Shown: piece after piece, positions 24,301-34,979 of the stretch | How positions within the stretch are numbered: position 1 is the first letter of the stretch | Layout: every line of letters starts with the position of its first letter | From: Ophiocordyceps camponoti-saundersi (nom. inval.) | Lineage: Eukaryota > Ascomycota > Sordariomycetes > Hypocreales > Ophiocordycipitaceae | Assembly: GCA_003339415.1 (NCBI GenBank) | Contig: PDHQ01000249.1 | Span: 1-51,530, forward strand | Reading direction: 5' to 3' | Length of the DNA stretch: 51,530 bases | Notes under the pieces: generated by a model | Databases searched by the model: none | Seen by the model: the letters and a program-made list of their open reading frames with translations, nothing else | What the model was told of the DNA's origin: nothing | Position numbers and translations under genes: made by a program

Positions 24301-27300
24301 CTTAAGTTACTAGATTAACTTATTATTATTAGCGCCCCGTTCTAAGTTATTAATATAAACTATATTAGGCTATTCCTTACTATTAGTAATAGCGCTAAGT
24401 TTATACTAGTTATTATTAACTACTTTTTAAGGTTTACCTAGTTAATAGTATACCGGATAGTAAGCGTATTAGAAACCTTAGTTTAACTACGAAGCTAGAT
24501 AGACTTCGTGGCCCTTACGCTTATAGCTATATATTTAAACCTTAAGTCTACCTTTTTATTTAGAGAAGTAGCCGCTTTCCTAAAAGCTTAACGCGTTACC
24601 TATATCTTAGCCCTATCTAAATCTTACTAAAATATTAGCCTTATTAAAGTTATAAATCGAATTTTCTTATAAGTCTTAAATTAAGCTAGGCTTAAGGAAT
24701 TATCTTAGTTAGATTACTTATTAAAAATTATAAAATAGCTAAATTATAAGATAGTTTAAATACTTAGCTTCTCGCTATCTAAGATTTTATATAATATATA
24801 GTAAGATAAGTTATTACCCCTTACCCTATCCTTAGAAGTTTTTAAAGCTCTTAAAGCTAATAAGAAGGTAGAATAGCTTATAGGAGGTTAATATACTAAT
24901 CTAGTTTTATATTATATTACTAAAGCCTCTAACCGGAGGGGCCTAGTTAAGGCTAAGTTTAAATTAAAAGCTAAAGGCTATAGATATTACTAGGAAATAA
25001 TTAGAATAGCTAGATTTAAGCTAGGTAATCTTATATACGTAGCTAGGGAAAGTAAACTTACTAAGCTATAGCTAACTTAAGTTAGCTTATTTAAGCTAGA
25101 TTAGCGGGTAGGAAAAGTCTTATAGATAATTCGATATATAGATAGTATTATAGTTAAGGGTATAATAAACTTAACCTTTTACTAAAACTTATTAAAGCAC
25201 TTCCTTATATAGCTTAAATACCTAAGAAGCGATAACTAGTAGATATTAGCTATACTAGCTAGCTTACGACGATTTTAAAAAGACTTACTTTTTTTCGCCT
25301 TACTAACTTAAACTTAAGTATTTTCCCTTTTAGTTATTTCTCTCTTTTTTTTTCTTTCTTATATACCCTTTTTCTCTTATATTTACTATATTCGCCTTAA
25401 CTTATCTTACCGTTAAGGTTTCCTCTTACTATAATATACCTAGGTAGCTTTAACTTATAGTTATATACTTAGCAGATATAATTTCCTAGACGCTTATTAA
25501 TATATTATTATAGGCGACTAATATTATACTAAATCTTATAAATTAAAAGCTTTTTAATATACTAATATAAGATAATATAGAAATAAGCGATAACTTTACT
25601 TTTAATAGAAATCTTATACTTATAGCTATCCCCCCTTATATAAACTTTAGTAGCCTTATCCCCTCTATTATAAGCTTTAGAGAGGGCGATATTATAATAT
25701 ATAAGAGGCTTTAAGACCTATATTAGCTACTTAAAAGCTTAAAATAAGTTACTAATAAAGCGATAAATAGAAAGATAGTTTATAAACGCTTTAGGGCATA
25801 GCCTAACTTATAAACGATACTTAACTACTTAGATATACTTAATACTAAGGACCTTATTTAGTTAAAAGTTAAACTTATAATTATTACCTTCTTCGTTAAA
25901 GCTAAGGTAGCTTTTAAGTAAGCTAAATATTACTTAGTTAAAAATTACTTATTAGAATAGATATAACTTTTATATTTAGCTTTTACGAAGCTATTACTAG
26001 CTACTATTATAATAATAGGTAATACCTTATATAATTAAGCTATAATAAGATAATAGATTATATAGCTTATAATAAGATTTATATAATAGCCCTAAAAGCT
26101 TACCTAGCTTAAAGTAAAAATAAAGGAAATATAAAAAATCGAGGATATTATAATAACTTAATACCCTTTAATATTCCCTCTTATACTTATATACTTAGTT
26201 TAAATATTTAATATTATTACTAATTTCCTTAATATAAATATTATTAACTTACTAACTAATTTCCCTAAATTAGCGTCTAAGCTAAGATACCTTAAGTAAC
26301 TAAAAATTACGGCTAAGAATATATCTCTAAGGGACCTTAAGTATCTTTATTAGTCTATCTTAAAAATAATATATTAGCAGACTTATTACTAAATTAATAA
26401 ATAAAATAAGTTTATATCTTAATCTTTATATATTACGAAGGAAAAACTAATAATAATTTAGCCCCTTAAAGGGAAGCTTTCTAGGAAAAGACCTAAGAAA
26501 TACTTAGCGCTAGAATAGCCGATAATAGCTTAAGGATAATTACCGTTACCGGGCCCTATTACTTAAATACTAGCCCTAAGTTTTACCTTAAAGAAAATAT
26601 ATATTATAATTTAAATATTATATTTTAAAATTATAGTTTAGAATAAACTTAATCTATAACTTATAATATAAATAACTCCTTAAGCTACTTTTTAGCTTAC
26701 GATTTCTAACTTAGCGAACTTTACTATTACTAAGCCCCTTATTATAGTAGGAAATTAAGTAAAAAAAAAATATAAGAGATAAGCACCTATATTAAAAAAT
26801 ATTAATTTAGGCGACTATTTTATTAAATCCTTACTTAAGAGTTTATCTAGCTAAGTATAATTAAATCTAAAGCGGACTATAACTTATATTTATAAATTAT
26901 TAGCTTACGCTTAAGAGATACTTAATATAATTAATAATTTAAGCTTTCTTATATAAACCCTTAATAGATTAAAAATTATAGAAGATAAGATAAATACGCT
27001 AATTACGTTAACTAAAAATAGTTTAAACCGCTTAACGCTTTTAAAAGCGAATATAATAATAATAAGTAATAAAGTAAATACTAAGTATAGTAAAATTAAG
27101 GTAAGCTTTAATAAAATTTAGTTAAAAGTAAAGGGATTATTATCTAAAGCTTAATTTATATATATTTTTTCCTTTTTCCTCTTTTTTTTATTATCTTCTT
27201 TTTCTTTCCTTAATTTTAGAAAAGGATAAATATTTTAAACTATTTCTATATAGTAATAAATATAATAATAAGTATAAGTTACTTAACTTAACTTAGTTAT

Positions 27301-27465
27301 ATAAGTATAACTCTTATATTTTAGATATAGATAGATAGCTTAAGCTTTTCTAGTTTATATATAATTAACCTTACTTTGCTACCTATATATAGGTTTCCTT
27401 TTATCGTGCTGTTTTATAGCTATATAAGGCTATCTCTAATAGTTAGGTGACACGGCTGTTCATCT
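18329..27465 (+). mobile_element. Ty3/gypsy retrotransposon, full-length, RIP-inactivated
   Basis: Matching 203-bp LTRs (18329-18531 and 27263-27465) and flanking CCTAC (18324-18328, 27466-27470) define a 9.1-kb element. A gag-like region lies near 19,100-20,100. RT and connection occupy about 22,480-23,350. RNase H carries T-D-H at 23,491-23,499 (now T-N-Y), followed by a motif resembling ADALSRT near 23,620. Integrase follows with N-Y-F-L-R-F-T at 24,418 and continues to about 25,200. The order RNase H before integrase identifies gypsy rather than copia. Nearly 2 kb separates integrase from the right LTR, more than a simple gypsy element needs; one plus-strand frame (about 25,540-26,760) might be a third reading frame. 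A related fragment lies at 6,769-12,320. All frames carry many TAA/TAG and lack starts. Confidence 0.85.
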
Positions 27466-27719
27466 CCTACCTAGATACCTACCTATGTAGATATGTTATA
27501 TATATCATGTATGTACATATGTACTCCGTACTTACTCAAAACATATCCGTAGTGCCTAATATAAAGCCTCCACCCGCCCTTCCGATAACCTTCCTCCGCT
27601 GTTTGCACACCCACCGGCCATCGTCTGGGCACCGAAAATAAATTAAAAATACATTCAGGAAAAGCCTTTACCCTACCAGCATCGTCACTTAGCAACGCTT
27701 ACCATTGCCCGCGCCAGTC
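27466..27719 (+). promoter_or_regulatory. Upstream region of eIF3j
   Basis: About 250 bases of normal-composition DNA lie between the retrotransposon LTR and the eIF3j start. A TATATATCATGTATGTACAT-type AT stretch lies near 27,497-27,517 and CT-rich sequence near 27,560-27,620. The retrotransposon end therefore lies only about 250 bp upstream of a housekeeping gene. No specific binding site can be asserted. Confidence 0.4.
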
Positions 27720-28726
27720 ATGTCTCCTCCGAAGCAATGGGGTAAGTAGGCTTTCGACAGGCCCTGATTGCCACACAACTGACCTGAGGGCCGCTTCTCG
27801 CAGACGATGAGAGTGATTCCAGCACACCCCCCTCGTCTCCTCCGGTCAAGGCTGCCCGTCGGCGGCAATTCGACGACGAGGAAGACGATAGCAATGTGAG
27901 CGGTATTCAACTCGTCATTCGCCCATCGTCGGTGTTGCTCACCACCGCTGCAGGTCATCGACGCTTGGGACGCCGCCGAGGATTCCGAGGTAGAGCGTGA
28001 AAAGGCGCGCAAGGTCTCCGAGGCCAAGGCCAAAGCAGCTGCGGACGAAGCCGCAAACAAAAAGTCCAAGACGCAGCGTGTAGCAGACCACCAGGCTGAA
28101 CGAGCCCGTCAGCGCGCTGCCGAGGATGACGAGTCTTCTGCCGAGGAGGAGACTGAGGCCCAGCGCCGCGAACGAATGCGTCGTACCGAAATGGAGTCTG
28201 ATCTCCGAAACGCCGAAGACCTCTTCGGCAACGTCGGCATTAGTAGCGGCCGCAAGGCTGCTACTGTAAGCACCTCCGTTGCTGTCGATCCTAATGACCC
28301 CACCAGCACCGTCAACCTAGCCGCTCTACCTCTCTTCAACCCGCAGACCAAGAGCCAGTTCGAGCAACTACGTTCCACCGTTGGGCCCCTCATCGCCGTT
28401 CATTCAAAGAGGGCTCACTACGGTCTTTTTCTGGAAGAGTTTGTCAAGGAACTGGCCAAGGAGCTCTCTAGTGAACAGATCAAAAAGACTGCCAGCGCCT
28501 TAACCCGCCTCGGCAATGAGAGGATGAAGGATGAAAAGGCTGCAGACAAGGGAGGTAAGAAAACAAAGGCTGCTAAGACCAAAACCTCTCTCGTCACCAG
28601 TCGCCCGAACGCGACGGCCGACCTCGCTACCTATGATGATGATGGTGCTTTTGGGGAGTAAGTCGAAACATCAGCACCTCGCTTACGGTGTTCGTATTAA
28701 CAATGTTCAGTGACGACTTCATGTGA
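27720..28726 (+). CDS. HCR1: Eukaryotic translation initiation factor 3 subunit J (eIF3j/Hcr1)
   Basis: eIF3j is a loosely bound eIF3 subunit that contacts the 40S decoding centre and eIF3b during initiation; yeast Hcr1 also takes part in late 20S rRNA processing. Four exons are inferred: 27720-27741, 27804-27895, 27954-28657, 28711-28726, with introns of 62, 58 and 53 bases, all with GT and AG ends (GTAAGT, GTGAGC, GTAAGT). The joined protein has 277 residues, near the family length. The N-terminus is short and acidic with Trp7 in a PPKQWDDE context and a second acidic Trp motif (DAWD, Trp43), the kind of motif that binds the eIF3b RRM. A charged, Ala/Lys/Glu-rich coiled segment follows (about 45-115), then the conserved core. 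The spliced last exon gives the C-terminus GDDDFM, typical of fungal eIF3j. It converges on MDM31. Confidence 0.93.
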
Positions 28727-29540
28727 CCCAGCAAAGGAGCAAAAAGAGCAACTTGCTGGAGCACATCCGACACTACCGATTCGCCCTTCATATTGATGTA
28801 GGCGTCCAACTTCCATGGCATGATTAGAGCATACGTTTGGAGTTCCACCCTCTGAGCTCGCCGTCGTCTTCTCTACCGATCATGCCGTGTCCATACTGCC
28901 GCGGCTTTCAGCCTCGGCCTTCGATGACGGCTGCGCGGAAGTAGGGGAAATCGCAAGAATGATTAGGACTCAAGGATGGACAGGGCGTTGAGGCACCAGA
29001 CGTATCGACTTAATGGAGGATTTTTTTTTTGTTGTGGTATCCATTTGGAACGGCCGTATGGTACGCGCTGGTTCACCTCCAATTTCGAGGCCGGTCCATG
29101 CGGATACGGACGCAATATATACGGTCAAGCAGTGTCCAGCACAAAGGAGTGGCTGCCGTATGGGCTTTCCCATGCAACTCAATTCAATACTCATGGCCCA
29201 TGGGCCTATGTCACGCCCACATCCGCTATCGCGCTCTTCGCGATCAGTTTCATTCAACACCAAGGCCGCGCTCGCGGGAATCAATCATATTTCGTGAATG
29301 GTCCGCTTCGAACAGAGAGGCATGATAGACTCGGGTGATTCTTACAACATACTCACTAAGCGGCTAATACATACGAAGCACAGCACGTCCGGTGTCCCAC
29401 ACCTCATCTGTCGAGCTCATCGGCCTTTCCATCTTCAAAAGGGCAAAATACTCGTGTCAAAGAGGGAACGGAAAGAGACGGAGGAGAAGATAAGCAATAA
29501 CAAGTGGGGAGGTGCCAGATATGGTGAGGATTGGTGGTGT
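28727..29540. other. Convergent intergenic region
   Basis: The 814 bases hold the 3' ends of eIF3j and MDM31. Composition is normal, with a T10 tract near 29,019. Overlapping open frames exist on both strands (for example 28976-29338 plus, 28970-29284 minus), but none has a recognisable domain, intron pattern or flanking signal. I see no tRNA or other RNA gene. Confidence 0.6.
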
Positions 29541-31759
29541 TTATACGACGTTGCCGGCCATGCCCATGAAAAGCGCGTGCACAGCCAACGACAAGGTCCA
29601 GAACCCAACCTTTCTGAATCGACGCACCCGGCTTTGCTGATTTTCCACATCCTTTGCGAATGCCTCATACGTCTCGGCAGACGCGTCGTTCATGAGCCCG
29701 CAGTCGAAGGCGGTCCAGCTACCGTCAAAATCGCCAACCTCTTTGACGATGCGGCAGGTGATGGGGATATACGTCTTCTTCGCGTTGATGTAGGCGACAA
29801 TAGGCCGCACGAGAGCCTGGTTGACGTACGATATGTCTCGCGTGAAGAGGGGTACAGCCGCCTTGACGTCGTTGAGATGTATGCGCAGGTCCATAATGAG
29901 GTATCGCGGGGCGTTGCCTGTGCCGTTGCTGATGTTGTTCCCATTCCTGCGTGACCTCTGTTCCGCCTTCCAGCCAGCTGACGGGTGTTTGGGTGCCTCG
30001 GACCCGTCTCCCGAAGCCGACGTAGCGGGCGATGCTTCGGCGGTGTTCTGAGGCATCTGGGTTCGGTTGAAGATGACTACCTCCTCAAGCTGGTCGTAGA
30101 AGTCCGTCATAACCTTGGCGATGCCATCATCCGTTTCGGCCGGGAACATGACATCCGCCACGATGTCCACGTTGCCCTCGTATATCCATCCAAAGGGCCC
30201 TTCGACGCCACGATTCAGGTGATCAATTCTCAGCCCGTCTATTCTGAGCCTGCTGCATTTCTTCCAATTACTCTGCTCTCCTGGGCCCGCCGTGGGGCGC
30301 TTGCCATGGCTTGATGCCACGCCGTGTACTTGTTGCGGATGTATTGTGAACAGGGAGCCGTCGAAAGACCCCGACATGTGACTGGCCGACAGAAAGTCGT
30401 AGAACAGCCATTGCTTCCGCAGTTGCGAGAGCTCACATGAGTATATGCTGGCCGAAAAGGGCCGGAAACCGTTAGGGTGATGTACGGTCAGCAACAGGTC
30501 CTCCAACTTGAAAGATTCAATTTCAAAATCTCCGGGTTCATGGCGGTGGCGGTACGATAAAGGGCTGATTTGTTCCCGAGGCCAGCGCACCGATGTCCGG
30601 TCTACTACACCTCGGACGCCAGTTACCTCGACATCCCTGAGCAACCCCTTGCCATTCCACCAATTGAGGAAAGACAGCGTGACGTTGACGTTGGCAATTG
30701 TAACATCAAATTGTGTGTAGTTGCCGTCATCCACAGCACTCGGAGCAGCGGCGACTTGCGCGGCGGCGGCGACGGCGGCTGCATCAGATGAACCTTTACT
30801 GACGGATGATTCGACTTGGCCCGGCCGTCTGGAGACATAGACGTTACGGAAAGCGATGACACCATTCCGCCACTTGGGCACGATAGCCGACTCGAAGACG
30901 ACGGTGACGCCGGCAGACTGTGTCAGATAGTCCCCAATCCATTTTGCAAGAGTCTCTGACGGCCTGTTAGCGAATGTTTTGCGCCAACTCTACCGGGACA
31001 GCATTTACCCTGAGCGAAGACAGTGTTGATGGAGAAGATGATGATGGAGAAGAAAGTGGTTGTCCCGACCAGAATCCAGACGAGATGGCCAAGCATGAAC
31101 CACGATACGAAAGCCCCCCATTCATCGGCGTTCCACGGCCTCATGCTCCTGATGGACATCCATTTGAAACGGACCCTGACCCTTTCCCAGAACCCATTGG
31201 CAGCAGCTAGGAGCTCCTCCTTGGTTGGGCGATGCGGTATCTTTGACAGATGAAGGTATTTAGATACGGAGGACGCTATGGACTCCGAGTCATTATTGCG
31301 ACTATCCAATGGATTTTGGTCAGGCTGAGACTCGAAATTAGGAGGCGAAGGCTGACGAGGCTCGTCAGGGGACGGCATAGCGTTTACCGATTGTCGACCT
31401 CGAGAGGGTCCTCGTAGCTTGTCACTGTACAATCGGAAAGGCGAGTGCCATCTGAACGAGGAGGCGCCCAGATAACCGCCGAGATAACTCAGTGAAGCAA
31501 GCGGGTTTCCCACGAGTCGATCGCGGGGTCTTGAGAAGTATGCGCCGGGTGGGCGAGAAGGGGGTGAGCAAGCAGACGCCTTCTCTATGCGGCTACGAGC
31601 CCCTCCAGATAGATGTATGTGCAATTTGGGGGGAGGGTTCGACCAAGATTGGCTCGGGAGCAGCAGAGTTGTGCCGTATCCGAGGCCATTAGAAGATGTC
31701 GGGGGCTGGCATGCCACGCTGCGGCGGCTCCCGACCAGCCAGGAGAGCACTTTAGACAT
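29541..31759 (-). CDS. MDM31: Mitochondrial distribution and morphology protein Mdm31
   Basis: Mdm31 family proteins are mitochondrial inner-membrane proteins needed for normal mitochondrial shape, distribution and nucleoid organisation, acting with Mdm32 and with the ER contact machinery. Two exons are inferred on the minus strand: 31759-31009 and 30955-29541, with a 53-base GT-AG intron (31008-30956; donor GTAAAT, CTAAC before the acceptor), giving 721 residues. The start MSKVLSW precedes an Arg/Ser-rich, acid-poor presequence fitting matrix import. A poorly conserved linker follows, then a conserved block ending in a membrane segment at about residues 216-243. The splice restores the continuous motif FAQETLAKWIGDYLTQSAG. 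The core with VPKWRNGVIAFRNVYVSRRPG lies near 274-295. An Ala-rich insertion is at about 308-322. The C-terminus ends in a hydrophobic ALFMGMAGN motif typical of the family. It diverges from PNO1. Confidence 0.95.
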
Positions 31760-32257
31760 GTCTTTGGCTCATGGCGTTGGGTTTGTCGAGAACGTTGCAC
31801 GACAAGAGAGAATCGGAGGGCGACGGGCAGCTTGCCGAGGCAGCTTTGGTAGTGTCAAGATCCGTCAACGGAGGTAGTCTTATTATACCGAGCGGTCTTT
31901 GACTGAAGAAGCACGCATAAGAGGAAAAAGCCGGTGCATGACGCGAGCTACCTAACAGCACCTGGTATTTACGGCGGACAGTGAAGAGGCGCCACTAAAG
32001 GCCCCACATCGCTAGCGCCCGATAAGCTCCGATAAGCTGCCGCAAATTTTCCACCCTGCTTCGGACAGGCTCAGTACCACTAGTCACTACCACGGACTTG
32101 TGGACAAACCGCCTCTATACATACCTTCCGATAGGCTATGCCTACCTACTCTTACATACACACAGACGAACCTACCCCTTTCCTACACACTGCATTCCCC
32201 GAGGACGTTTCTGGCTTCTCCTCTGGTCCGTCGCGTTCATCGCCATCTCCCTTAGCC
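31760..32257. promoter_or_regulatory. Bidirectional promoter region MDM31/PNO1
   Basis: The 498 bases separate the divergent starts of MDM31 and PNO1. A tandem pair GATAAGCTCC-GATAAGCTGC at 32021-32040 gives two GATA-factor consensus sites (GATAAG) exactly 10 bp apart. CT/CA-rich sequence precedes the PNO1 start (32,130-32,200), common in fungal promoters. An in-frame ATG at 32,138 would extend PNO1 by 40 residues but lies in this CT-rich leader. Confidence 0.45.
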
Positions 32258-33125
32258 ATGTCCGCACCCACAGCCTTGAAGCGGGCCAAAACAGCAGCAA
32301 AGTCTCCCGAAGCGCAAGGTATCTCATTGCTTATATTTCGCTGCTCAGTCACGAGTGTAACAAAAGCCAGAGGATCGTGACGAGTTAGTTCTCGACCCCC
32401 AGAACCCATGTTTCGTCGAGACCCAAACACTGGTTTCCCAAGATGGAGAAGAAGACGATGCGATGGCCATCGACGAAGAAGGCCGGCCACGATTCGCACC
32501 CGCAATAGACACGGTGCCTTGACTCTTCCCGACTTTCACCAGCTTGTCAGCGACTGATATGGCGCAGGAACCTGTCCCCAGAACTGAGATGCGCAGGATC
32601 CCCGTACCACCGCATCGTATGACACCCCTCAAACAGGCCTGGCCCTCCATCTATCCCCCCTTAGTCGAGCACCTTAAGCTCCAGTGTCGGATGAACATCA
32701 AGCGAAAATCGGTGGAGCTGAGGACTTCGAAACACACCGTGGACATTGGAGCCTTGCAAAAGGGCGAAGATTTTGTCAAGGCATTCACACTGGGGTTCGA
32801 TGTTGACGATGCTGTAGCCCTACTACGACTGGACGACCTATACATTGAAACTTTTGAAATTAAAGACGTCCGGATCATGCACGGTGATAGTCAGGCTCGC
32901 GCCATAGGTCGCATTGCTGGAAAGGACGGCAAGACCAAATTTGCCATTGAAAATGTTAGCCGAACGCGAGTCGTCCTGGCAGACTCCAAGATCCACATCC
33001 TTGGAGGCTTTAAGAATATTCACATCGCGCGGGAGTCCATCGTCAGTCTGATCCTGGGCAAGCCACCTGGGAAGGTTTACGGAAACCTGAGAACTGTCGC
33101 CACGAGAATGAAGGAGCGGTTTTGA
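32258..33125 (+). CDS. PNO1: KH-domain pre-rRNA processing factor Pno1/Dim2
   Basis: Pno1 (Dim2, Rrp20) is an essential 40S assembly factor that binds near the 3' end of 18S rRNA, works with Nob1 and the Dim1 methylase, and prevents premature 20S cleavage. Three exons are inferred: 32258-32318, 32371-32513 and 32568-33125, with introns of 52 and 54 bases, giving 253 residues, the family size. Residues 1-68 are variable and acidic and contain DELVLDP (24-30). The conserved part begins at PVPPHRMTPLK (about 80). The KH-like region has GRIAGKDGKTK at 182-192, the invariant ILGGFKNIHIAR stretch, and the terminal KVYGNLRTVATRMKERF. The start at 32258 (MSAPTALKR) was chosen because fungal relatives begin in this way; an upstream in-frame ATG at 32138 is less likely. 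The second intron has the weak donor GTGCCT but fixes the frame; without it a TGA follows at once. Confidence 0.95.
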
Positions 33126-33541
33126 AAGATGTGGCGGCAATCATGGAAGGGAATGATTAGGTTTTGAGGCTAGCAGGCTATCAATCAAATTGAACACAGT
33201 AATAACTACCTACCTACGCGGGTGGAGGGATGTGTGTGTGTGTGTGTGTGTGTTTCATGCCATAGAAGAGACCGGGGACGTGGCTCCTAGACCTTCACCT
33301 CCCTAGAGGCATAAGGCGCCGCATAACGCCTTACGTGCTTGTTGCGTGACCATATATATAAGTAAGCGAATTTTATTAGCTATACTAGGTAATAAAACCT
33401 GAAAGTATAATATATTAAGTATATTTAAGGTAAGAGGTTATTGAAGACTAAAGCTTTTTAAGTTTACTAATATTTAAATTAAAAAGCTAGTTTAAATAAA
33501 ACCTATAATTATTATATTAAGTTATTTTTCTATACTTAAAA
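33126..33541. other. PNO1 downstream region and island edge
   Basis: The region holds the PNO1 3' flank, a TG microsatellite, and a small inverted repeat TAAGGCG/CGCCTTA (33,312-33,333, 8-base loop). Normal composition ends at about 33,350, where RIP-type DNA begins abruptly. Confidence 0.6.
33231..33253. repeat. TG microsatellite
   Basis: Eleven and a half uninterrupted TG units lie 105 bases past the PNO1 stop codon. Being pure TpG, it also shows that RIP has not reached this point. Confidence 0.95.
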
Positions 33542-34177
33542 TATACTTATAGGTTCTAGGCTCGAGTGCCTCTCGCCTAGTAGGTATATTAAATTAGGGA
33601 CTGATTTAAAATTAGGGACAAAACTAGATAAATATCCTGTATATCCTCTACTAAATTCTTAACAGATTACTAAGTAGAAAAAGAAAAAATGTCTAAAATC
33701 TAACCTTCTTAATTTCTACACCTTATAAGGATAATAGATATTAGTTTTTTACAAGCCCTATATATAATATAAGAGTATAGCTATCTATTCTGCGCGGTAA
33801 ATATAGTGCCTAAATATATACTAAAACTTTTTAGTAATATCTTTAAAGTTATTACTTTTATAGTCCTTTCTTTTAAGAACCTTATTAACTAAGCTTAGTA
33901 GCTACTACTTTAAGGATAGGTAGGGAAAAAGTATCTCTTTATATAAAATATTATACAAAGCTACTTACTCCTTATATAGCTAATAAGCAGAGTATATATT
34001 AGTAAAGCTTATAAAAAACTAATATCTATTATTTTTATAAAGTATATAATTTTAGCTAAAATTCTTAGATAATTTACTAATAATTTAAATAAGGATTTTA
34101 TCCCTAATTTTAAATTAGTCTTTAATTTAATATATTTACTAAGCGAAAAGCACTTAAGCTTAAAACTTATAAGTATA
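33542..34177. mobile_element. 636-bp inverted-repeat element (MITE-like)
   Basis: Two 83-base arms (33542-33624 and 34095-34177) are inverted copies of each other with 15 differences and no gap, all transitions. The left arm, next to the gene island, keeps C or G at every differing site, and the right arm has T or A. The interior (about 470 bp) keeps a little CpA and contains no readable domain. Short length and long terminal inverted repeats suggest a MITE or a deletion derivative of a DNA transposon; no clear target duplication was found. Confidence 0.65.
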
Positions 34178-34979
34178 AAGAAAAGCAAGTAATAAATATA
34201 AAATAATACCTAGTATTAAGTAATATAGGATATTTAATAATACCTTTATAAATTGCTAAGTCTCTTATAATATTTTACTAAGATTTCCCTTAAAGATTTC
34301 TCTTAGATTTCTCCTAAACACTTTATTACCTTTATATTTAGGAAATTACTAGAATTTCCTTTTAAGATTTCTCTAAAATAACTCTTAGGATTTTATTAAG
34401 ATTTCTAACTAAATTTAGTATTAAAATATACTTCTTAAAATCTCTAGATTTTACCTAGAAATCCTTATATATTAAAAAATTATTATATATTAAAAAATCT
34501 TTATTTTACTAATATATACGAAAATTACTATAAAATTCTTTTAAGTAAATATTTTAAAGATTATATTAAAAAATTATTTTTAAGCTTTTAATTATATAAT
34601 TAGCTTAATATTTTTTAAAATAATAATTTAAATTTTTTTATAATTATTATTTTAACTTTTAAAAATTTTTTATTTATATTTATTTTTTTATAATAGCTAT
34701 TTTATAATCTTATAATTAATAGCTAGCTTATCTTATTATTTTTAATATATTTTATTTAATAGCTAATTTAATATATATATTTATTAGTAAATTATATATA
34801 TAAGCGTATATTAATTAATAATAATTTTATATTTTTTTTAACTTATAAATTTTTAGCTATAAAAATAATAAGTTAAACTTAAAATATTTTAATTAATAAA
34901 ATTTTATAAGCGTAGATTTTTAGCTTAAAAAAAAGCTTTATTATATTTATAATATAATACTATTATATATAGCTTATTA
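34178..34979. repeat. AT-rich stretch with degenerate AAGATTTCT repeats
   Basis: Between about 34,260 and 34,450 a motif close to AAGATTTCTCTTA recurs at irregular spacing, on one strand. The remainder to 34,979 is RIP-type AT-rich DNA in which I recognise nothing. Confidence 0.5.

Noticed and set aside
18329..27465. Classification of the 9.1-kb element as Ty1/copia
   Set aside because: RNase H (T-D-H near 23,491) precedes integrase (near 24,418), which is the gypsy order.
27447..27695. Small open frames on both strands upstream of eIF3j
   Set aside because: They begin in the retrotransposon LTR or overlap the eIF3j start region and have no recognisable similarity.
28109..28393. 94-codon minus-strand frame inside eIF3j
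   Set aside because: It lies entirely antisense to the conserved eIF3j coding exon and is a shadow frame.
28970..29338. Overlapping open frames of 94-120 codons between eIF3j and MDM31
   Set aside because: Three frames on one strand and one on the other are open at once, none resembles a known protein, and the region is the shared 3' flank of convergent genes.
32138..32257. 40-residue N-terminal extension of PNO1 from an upstream in-frame ATG
   Set aside because: It is CT-rich, low-complexity leader sequence; relatives start at the MSAPTAL-like motif encoded from 32,258.
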